From Akkermansiaceae bacterium (lineage in GTDB: Bacteria; Verrucomicrobiota; Verrucomicrobiia; Verrucomicrobiales; Akkermansiaceae), in the NCBI GenBank assembly GCA_014379305.1, contig JACMMB010000341.1, forward strand, positions 1 through 6,869: a stretch of DNA of 6,869 bases, written 5' to 3'. Below the pieces are notes generated by a model. The model was not told the origin of the DNA and made no database searches. It saw only the letters and a program-made list of their open reading frames with translations. Positions 1-5,329 of the stretch are shown here, one piece after another; the first letter of the stretch is position 1; each line of letters starts with the position of its first letter. Made by a program: the position numbers and the translations under genes.

Positions 1-413
1 ATTTCAGCGCGCGCCATGCCTCGTTGGGCGGCGTCATGACGGTTTGGAACTGGGTATTGGTCAAGGCGCGGCCGAGATCTGCACATCGTCGATGAGGCCG
101 TTGAAATTGCGGCCGCCAGCCGGGTAACCGCCGAAGGAGGTTTGCCCGCTCGGCGCAAAGGCGTTCGCGCCGGTGGGTGTGCTGACGGTGACGCCGTCCA
201 GGTAGGCTTGTGCGCCACGCCGGACGGAGATAGAGTCATGGCGACATGATGCCAGCCGCTACCGACCGAATCGGCGGTCGGAACCCAGCGGACGTTCTCG
301 AAACTTGTTGCCGGTGTCTTCGAAAGTGGTGGCGCCAACTCCGATCGCGACGAGATTGGCTCCACTGCCGATTCTGACGAAGGTGCCCCGATTCCGTAAT
401 ACCACTCAAAATC
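1..413 (-). pseudogene. Frameshifted LamG-like (concanavalin-type jellyroll) domain remnant, cut by the window edge
   Basis: Read on the minus strand, this stretch encodes a recognisable LamG/Laminin_G_3-type domain, but only if the frame changes several times. The pieces are DFEWYYGIG (413-387), GTFVRIGSGANLVAIGVG and following (387-307), SFENVRWVPTADSVGSGWHH then VAMTLS (305-228), VRRGAQAYLDGVTVSTPTG through FNGLIDDVQIS (225-75), and RALTNTQFQTVMTPPNEAW (about 69-10), which runs off the left edge. The order W-HHVA, then YLDG, then F-NG-LIDDV-I, then RALT matches the second half of LamG-fold domains in large secreted bacterial proteins, where they bind carbohydrate or protein. Staying in one frame meets stops (TAG near 260, TGA at 63-61). 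Each break fits a one-base indel, several in G or GC runs. No start codon or N-terminal half is present. This is either a decayed, 5'-truncated gene or poor sequence near a contig end; the other genes in the window are unbroken, which favours decay. Confidence 0.62.
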
Positions 414-435
414 ACATTTTCAGCGTAAATGGGCT

Positions 436-461
436 TCCCTTAAATTCATGAGAATCAGGGA
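436..461 (-). terminator. Weak hairpin after the 220-aa gene, possible terminator
   Basis: The stem pairs TCCCT (436-440) with AGGGA (457-461) and then ATTC (444-447) with GAAT (452-455) around a 4-nt loop, with small bulges of three and one bases. It begins 8 bases beyond the stop codon of the secreted-protein gene. On the minus strand it is followed only by AGCCCATTT, so there is no proper T tract. Position supports an end of the two-gene transcript; the sequence is marginal. Confidence 0.3.
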
Positions 462-469
462 TTCCCAGC

Positions 470-1132
470 TCAAAGCAGGAACATCCGTAACTGCGGGCGT
501 TGACTCCGGGGATCCAAAAACGCGACGAACAACTGCTGTTGATGAAGAGGGAAATTGACTGTTGTATCGATTGCCATCCGCCACTTGGAATCCTGTAAAA
601 ATTCGAAACGAACGCCGGCCATGCTGAATTCGTTCAACTTTTTGGGACGTGCCAACGCCGCCGTCTTCCCGGCATTGAGCAAGATCCGGTGTTCGCCGAT
701 GCTGTAACGGACATCACCGGCATAGAGATTGACCGCCACGCTTCCGTCCTCTGGAAATCCTTTGTTGGAGAAATCCAGAACGAACGTATCATACAATAAG
801 GGCGCCTTGGTGGAAGGCGCTGCGATAAACATGACCAGTGCTTTTTTGATTCCAGCCGGAATTTTTGCTTTTGCCACCACTTCCTTATCACCTTGAGCTT
901 TCACGAATGAAATCTCGTTGTTATAAGCGGCCAGCTCGATTCCATCCGAGACTAACTCCAACGGCAAAGGACAGCTGATGATTTTATCGTCCCCGGCTTT
1001 CGCTCCCAGCTTCGACGTGTTTGCAACATCACGCTGAAAGCACAGGAAGTGACAGGTCACGGGTGTCGCTTCCTGTGCGTGCAGGAGATAAGGTGCACAC
1101 GAGAAGAAGAGAATTGATAGGATAAATTTCAT
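470..1132 (-). CDS. Secreted hypothetical protein, probable partner of cassette protein A
   Basis: This is a 220-residue protein of unknown function. It starts MKFILSILFF and has a classical Sec signal peptide: a positive N-end, a hydrophobic core at about 3-18 and a likely signal peptidase I site after LLHA (residue 19), giving a mature protein of about 201 residues in the periplasm or outside. The mature part is rich in short beta-type stretches, for example KALVMFIAAP (97-106), YDTFVLDF (114-121), SVAVNLYAGDVRYSIG (131-146), VRFEFL (174-179) and LFVAFLDPRSQRPQLRMF (201-218), suggesting a beta-sandwich. Mature cysteines are C27, C31 and C54. The start is 23 bp after the stop of the cassette A gene on the same strand, with no promoter visible between them, so the two are probably one operon. 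From memory, small signal-peptide proteins with a similar ending (F-DPR-xR-L) accompany cassette A genes in Verrucomicrobiota. No Shine-Dalgarno is visible. I cannot assign a biochemical role. Confidence 0.85.
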   Translation of the reverse strand: MKFILSILFFSCAPYLLHAQEATPVTCHFLCFQRDVANTSKLGAKAGDDKIISCPLPLELVSDGIELAAYNNEISFVKAQGDKEVVAKAKIPAGIKKALVMFIAAPSTKAPLLYDTFVLDFSNKGFPEDGSVAVNLYAGDVRYSIGEHRILLNAGKTAALARPKKLNEFSMAGVRFEFLQDSKWRMAIDTTVNFPLHQQQLFVAFLDPRSQRPQLRMFLL

Positions 1133-1155
1133 CGAGAGATGGATCGGTGTCAGGC

Positions 1156-4100
1156 TTAAACTTCGTCCGGTTGGAGATAACGGAATGATTGAATCGTAAA
1201 CCGACGTCCGTAATCCTTATTGGCCTGACTTGTCAGAACTCCTGGTGCCGTATCCGCGGTATCCGCCTGATCCACATATTCCGGGACGCGCTGGACGACA
1301 GCTTCGCACCAAGCCCTAGCGGTGACTTTGCCAGAGGAGTCGCGCGCATCCCCGTAGGTCCGGATGACGAAAGTATCCGAGCGCACTGTCGCACTGTTCC
1401 CCAAGACATTCAAGACATCCCCCTGCATTAGATAACCTGGCGCTCCGGCGGCGCTGGATCCTTGCAGAGCTTCCTTGGTTTCAAGTTCGAGTGGATCGGT
1501 TTGAGTGCTCGTGATTTCATATCCTCCGCCATACGTCGCGGCTCCGCTATTGATGCCAGACTTGTCAATCGCAGTCTGCAGTGCTCCCGCCAGCGTGAGA
1601 TCTCCGGCGGCTCCGAGTTCCCGGTTCACAAACTCGCTCATCGAGAGGAACGGACCGCGCTGTTTCACCTGGGTGACGATCTCCTTCGCCAAGGTGGTCA
1701 ACTCGGCCTCAGTAAGGTCTCTCCCACCCTGCCAGTACGATGCCTTATTATCGTCTTCGGAACCGGTTGACGTAATAGGCTGACTGTTTGGGACGCGAAA
1801 GCGGGAAAACCTCGCTCCCATAAAATCCGCGGGTGTTTCCGTCAGGTCTTTAGCAACAACGGTTTGAATCGGAGGGACGGCTGGCGGTTGGGCAGTGGGC
1901 ACTTCCAAGATACGCGCACCTTTGCCAGTCATGGCAGACAACATCGCCTTCCATGCTTCCTCGGAAGTGGAATTCACATTGAAAGAGCCTTTCACCAGTT
2001 GAAGGGCTGCCACCTTCTTAAAACCCTCGCCGGAAAGAACGCTGGCAACGGCCGCCGTGGGGGTTCCACCGTCCGCAAAGTACGGTGTCAACCTAGGATC
2101 GGAAAGCTCGCTCGCTCCGTTGAAAAAAGTGCCGGCAAGTGCGGCGGCCGTTTTTCCGTCTCCAATCGTGCTGCTGCGTGTCTGTATGCCGGAGCAGTAA
2201 TAGCCATCGTAGAAAATCGAGTTCAATAGATAAGAATGGTCCGCCAAGTCGCCCTCTCTGATCGATGAAGTGTCCAGAAGAGGATGTGCATACGAATTGC
2301 CGACAGGCTGCACGAAGCAGGGTTGATAAATCGATGTCGCCAGGCCAGCGCCATTGAGTGCACAGAGACTCTGCACCGGCCCCAGAGGAACATCGAAAAG
2401 CGTTCCGAAGGGTCTTCCGTCGAGAGCGGTATGCCCCGTGACGAAAGTTCCTCTGTCTCCCGCTCGCACCGCATTAAGCGTGTTGCCGGGAAGATACGTA
2501 AAATTCATCTCGTGGGATCGCATTGAGGATTCGTTGTTGTTCTCCACGTTTTTTGTACTTACCAAACCGGCATGATTGCCGAAAAGCCATGGCTTTGCCG
2601 GATAGCGCCCGTTATCGTACGAAGGAACCCCGCCATCCGTCACCTCCACCCCCCCTTGGGTCGTCCCTGCATAGGCGCTGAACAGGGCAAAAGGCCTTGC
2701 TTTGGTGAGATTCTGCACGTCTGTTTGATAGTTATTATACAGTTCCGACCTTGTTCGCGGATCCTCTCCCTCCGGAGGGTAACTCAAAAAACCGTTGTTA
2801 CCCAGCAGTTGTTTTTGGAGTCCATCCACTGCTCCAATGTTGAATTCAAGCACGGAGGTCCGAGCGGTTTTGTCGGCATTGGCTCCCCTCAACGTCATTT
2901 CCACTGAGAAACGATATGGTTGTGGGGCCTTTTTATATGCGATAGGAGCGAACTTGACGCGGATCTTATCGTCTACTTTCAAGGGAATCGTATTTCCACG
3001 ATATCCCTTGGGGTTATCCGGAAGCTCATCATCTTTTAAATTATATTCTGGCCCAGATGCTAGGTTGTGAGTGCTAAATCCCGACCCCACACCGGTCCAT
3101 CCTGGGACAGCAACTGTTTTACTTGTATCGGTTTTCGTCCAAAATGTATTATCGTCTCCGTCAGAAACGGCTGGGTCAAAACCCAATTGGGTGGATGCCC
3201 AATCGTCGAAGTACTTTGCCTCGAGCTGCTCTTGTCCCCAAGTTCTGGTTGGCGGCATCCATACTGAGAAAACACGCACCTCTCCGGGCAACATCCGGAT
3301 AGGTGTGGTGAGGGCTTGCCCGGCGGCATTAACACCGTTGGCAATCCTCATACCGAAGCGTTTTGTAGGGCTGACGGGCTTTTCCACATAGGGGATACTC
3401 CAATTATTTAAGTTTTTATTGAGCCCCTGCTTCATACTGCCTAGAGTTGCGAAGTCCTTCATCTGGGGTTCGCCATTCCTCTCCACCTGCATCGCAAAGG
3501 GCACGTTCACTAAATCGATTTGAAGATAACTGTCATCGGCTCCACTGAACTCGATGGGAACATTATATGGGTTGTGTAAGGTTATGATTGGTGCATAGTT
3601 TAGTGTCAAGAGGTAATTCCATCCAGTTCCTTTAAGGCCAGTTTCCCAGAGAGATCGAATAAAGTTTTCGGGCCCATTGGTAAGTGGCGGCTGGCCCGGC
3701 ACCTCGAGTTTAGCCATATCCCTGACACAAAGGCTGAACACGACTTGGACCTTGGCGATCGCCGGCAACAAAACCGGTCCGGAGGGAGTATCATAGTCTG
3801 GACCCGTTGGATTGAGGTTAGTGATTGTTGCGTTATTTTGTTTTACAAATTTACCACCCTTCCAATCCCGAGGAGCTGTTGCCCGCATCACGGGGCCATC
3901 CGGGGAATCAAAAAGAACTGGCTCGTTTTTATAAGTCTTCGCCTTGAAAAGATTAAGATAGGAAAAAGCGCGGTCCCACTTGGGGTCCGAAGCCAACTCG
4001 TTCCAACCGGGACCCGGCGCATCCTTAAAACTCGTCTTATAGATCTTCTTGCCGGCATACTCCGCTGGCAGCGTGGGCAACTCCGCCAAAAGATTCAGAT

Positions 4101-5079
4101 CCCGCTTGAAACCTCCGTCCGCCACATTGGTCAGCAGCCCGAGCGAATACGGAGTCAAGTCGTGGAAATTTTTGCCTAAAGCTCCGGGGCTGTTCGCTGT
4201 CGGCAAATCCAACTTGAGACCCAGTTCTCCGTTTCCACGACTGATCAGCTTGTTAACCAGACTTTTACCGTCAGTTGTCGATCGGTCGAGATTCACACTA
4301 GCCAGCGTAAAATCCCCCGCTCCAGCAGGCAACTTCAAGCGGTCAATCCCCGGCTGCTGACCTCCCCCCAGCGCAGCGGCTTGGCCTGCGAGTCCGGTCC
4401 CTACCGCGTTGGTCCCCACGTTGATACTGGCTTTCACTCCTTCATCCAAAACTGCGTAGGCATAGGTGCCGCGGACCAAGGTGGGCACTTTGGCATCCAT
4501 CACATTCACACGCTCCGCCGAAACCTTGATGGCCGTTAAATCGGTGCCGACGACTTTTTCCGAAACCAGGATTTCTGCTTTCGCCGGTGGCACACCTCCG
4601 CTCGCGAAGTCCTGTGCCTCCGTGGAAGTCGGACTTCCGCAGGAAGTGAGCCATTTGGAGAAGTGTAGGGAACGACCTGTTTTCGTTTGGTCAGCTTCCG
4701 TATCGGGATCGTTGGGATCGAGTTTACGTGATTTCCAAACACCCGTAAGCATAGGCTGTCCACTGGTCTGGATGGCAGGAGGGACCGGACTCGGGAGGAT
4801 CGTTTCGGCGGTGGCCGTGATCCTCTGGTCTGGCCCAGCGTATTTCTGGAGGTCTGCGATCGCCAACTGAAGGGCTAAACGAGCGTTGGCTCTCGCAGTT
4901 TGCATCTCATTTTCCCTGCTCGAGGCACGTAATGTTACGGACGATAGAGTCAGAAGACCCAGCGCCAGGATAGTCAGTAACACCATCAACGTCAGGGTTA
5001 CAATAAGTGCAAATCCGCCCTGATTAAATTTAAAATTAATTTTGGACTTTTGAGGTTTCATAAGAATAGAAGAAAACAT
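1156..5079 (-). CDS. vccA: Verru_Chthon cassette protein A (large pilin-like protein)
   Basis: This 1307-residue protein matches, from recall of the family (TIGR02600 type), Verru_Chthon cassette protein A. The N-terminus resembles GspK/PilX pseudopilins: a basic leader, a G22-F23 junction, a hydrophobic helix at about 23-50 and an amphipathic helix with R51, E56 and R63 that ends in QLAIADLQKYAG. Position +5 of the mature form is Val, not the Glu of major pilins. Family-like blocks follow in order: AYAVLDEGVKASINVG (207-222), which recalls the DE-GK-N motif of GspK; APIITLHNPYNVPIEF (496-511); RMLPGEVRVFSVW (595-607); LFDVPLGPVQSL (894-905); GNSYAHPLL then DHSYLLN (927-953); KGSFNVNSTSEEAWKAML (1030-1047); FLSMSEFVNRELG (1144-1156); and a C-terminal SDTFVIRTYGDA / ARAWCEAVVQRVPEYVD / FRYLQPDEV region. 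Met1 (5079) and Met7 (5061) are both possible starts and neither has a clear ribosome site. It is probably inner-membrane anchored with a large outer domain. Its function is not established. Confidence 0.9.
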   Translation of the reverse strand: MFSSILMKPQKSKINFKFNQGGFALIVTLTLMVLLTILALGLLTLSSVTLRASSRENEMQTARANARLALQLAIADLQKYAGPDQRITATAETILPSPVPPAIQTSGQPMLTGVWKSRKLDPNDPDTEADQTKTGRSLHFSKWLTSCGSPTSTEAQDFASGGVPPAKAEILVSEKVVGTDLTAIKVSAERVNVMDAKVPTLVRGTYAYAVLDEGVKASINVGTNAVGTGLAGQAAALGGGQQPGIDRLKLPAGAGDFTLASVNLDRSTTDGKSLVNKLISRGNGELGLKLDLPTANSPGALGKNFHDLTPYSLGLLTNVADGGFKRDLNLLAELPTLPAEYAGKKIYKTSFKDAPGPGWNELASDPKWDRAFSYLNLFKAKTYKNEPVLFDSPDGPVMRATAPRDWKGGKFVKQNNATITNLNPTGPDYDTPSGPVLLPAIAKVQVVFSLCVRDMAKLEVPGQPPLTNGPENFIRSLWETGLKGTGWNYLLTLNYAPIITLHNPYNVPIEFSGADDSYLQIDLVNVPFAMQVERNGEPQMKDFATLGSMKQGLNKNLNNWSIPYVEKPVSPTKRFGMRIANGVNAAGQALTTPIRMLPGEVRVFSVWMPPTRTWGQEQLEAKYFDDWASTQLGFDPAVSDGDDNTFWTKTDTSKTVAVPGWTGVGSGFSTHNLASGPEYNLKDDELPDNPKGYRGNTIPLKVDDKIRVKFAPIAYKKAPQPYRFSVEMTLRGANADKTARTSVLEFNIGAVDGLQKQLLGNNGFLSYPPEGEDPRTRSELYNNYQTDVQNLTKARPFALFSAYAGTTQGGVEVTDGGVPSYDNGRYPAKPWLFGNHAGLVSTKNVENNNESSMRSHEMNFTYLPGNTLNAVRAGDRGTFVTGHTALDGRPFGTLFDVPLGPVQSLCALNGAGLATSIYQPCFVQPVGNSYAHPLLDTSSIREGDLADHSYLLNSIFYDGYYCSGIQTRSSTIGDGKTAAALAGTFFNGASELSDPRLTPYFADGGTPTAAVASVLSGEGFKKVAALQLVKGSFNVNSTSEEAWKAMLSAMTGKGARILEVPTAQPPAVPPIQTVVAKDLTETPADFMGARFSRFRVPNSQPITSTGSEDDNKASYWQGGRDLTEAELTTLAKEIVTQVKQRGPFLSMSEFVNRELGAAGDLTLAGALQTAIDKSGINSGAATYGGGYEITSTQTDPLELETKEALQGSSAAGAPGYLMQGDVLNVLGNSATVRSDTFVIRTYGDARDSSGKVTARAWCEAVVQRVPEYVDQADTADTAPGVLTSQANKDYGRRFTIQSFRYLQPDEV

Positions 5080-5093
5080 GTTCTAATGACAAG

Positions 5094-5130
5094 GTATTTA
5101 CAATGCATTTTTTGTCGTGACAGTAAATAC
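5094..5130. repeat. 8-bp perfect inverted repeat upstream of the cassette A gene, possible operator
   Basis: The arms GTATTTAC (5094-5101) and GTAAATAC (5123-5130) are exact reverse complements separated by 21 bp. The inner arm begins 14 bp upstream of the first possible start codon of the cassette A gene. The arms are AT-rich and 29 bp apart start to start, close to but not exactly three helical turns. They bracket a candidate -10 element, so a dimeric regulator bound here could block transcription. It could equally form a hairpin in a leader RNA, though the 21-nt loop makes that weak. No regulator gene is in the window. Confidence 0.45.
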
Positions 5131-5136
5131 TGCCAA
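5107..5136 (-). promoter_or_regulatory. Candidate sigma-70-type promoter for the cassette A operon
   Basis: On the minus strand TTGGCA (5136-5131, five of six to TTGACA) is followed after 18 bp by AAAAAT (5112-5107, four of six to TATAAT). Transcription would start near 5100, about 20 nt before the first ATG. A promoter in this region is expected because a strong hairpin follows the upstream gene, but the -10 match is poor and Verrucomicrobiota promoters are little studied. The element sits between the arms of the 5094-5130 inverted repeat, with the -35 directly abutting the outer arm. Confidence 0.3.
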
Positions 5137-5222
5137 ATGGGTTCTCTACCTAACTCGCGAAAATTGGCATGACATGTGAAAACCCGCTACGTGCAATGTC
5201 TCAACGGCTCATACTATTGTCT

Positions 5223-5243
5223 CAGGTCACGATTTTCGACCTG
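5223..5243. other. Small hairpin in the intergenic region
   Basis: CAGGTC (5223-5228) and GACCTG (5238-5243) form a perfect 6-bp stem with a 9-nt loop. It lies 33 bp beyond the stronger hairpin at 5277-5312 in the direction of transcription, and no T tract follows it. It could be a second element of a tandem terminator or a chance match; six-base arms at this distance are not rare. Confidence 0.2.
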
Positions 5244-5276
5244 CGGGTGCGGGAAAAACCGACTAAAAGGCTGGAA

Positions 5277-5312
5277 CGACACCGGAACCCACTGGTTCGC
5301 GGCCCGGTGTCG
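5277..5312 (-). terminator. Strong hairpin after the beta-propeller gene, probable terminator
   Basis: CGACACCGG (5277-5285) pairs perfectly over 9 bp with CCGGTGTCG (5304-5312). Inside it AACC (5286-5289) pairs with GGTT (5294-5297) around a CACT loop, leaving a 6-nt bulge on one side, so 13 bp pair in total. It starts 17 bases after the stop codon of the upstream gene. On the minus strand it is followed by TTCCAGCCTTTT and later TTTTT rather than an immediate T run, so it is not a textbook intrinsic terminator. On the plus strand AATTTT follows directly, but no plus-strand gene needs terminating. Its placement argues that the cassette A operon is transcribed separately. Confidence 0.5.
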
Positions 5313-5329
5313 AATTTTCCCAGGACGGG

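Noticed and set aside
377..433. Open reading GKPIYAENVILSGITESG on the minus strand, resembling autotransporter-type beta repeats
   Set aside because: Only about 18 residues, directly preceded by a stop and with no second repeat. The frame giving DFEWYYGIG joins better to the LamG pieces.
394..520. Alternative C-terminus for the 220-residue protein by a frameshift (reading on as TDVPALSWESLILMN and further)
   Set aside because: The in-frame ending FLDPRSQRPQLRMFLL fits what I recall of related proteins, so no shift is needed there.
3745..4870. Several plus-strand open frames of 100-144 codons opposite cassette A
   Set aside because: They are antisense to a continuous 1307-codon gene with family-specific motifs and show no plausible protein features of their own.
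5277..5312. The hairpin as a mobile-element end or attachment site
   Set aside because: There is no transposase or integrase nearby, no direct repeats flank it, and its position just after a stop codon is explained by termination.
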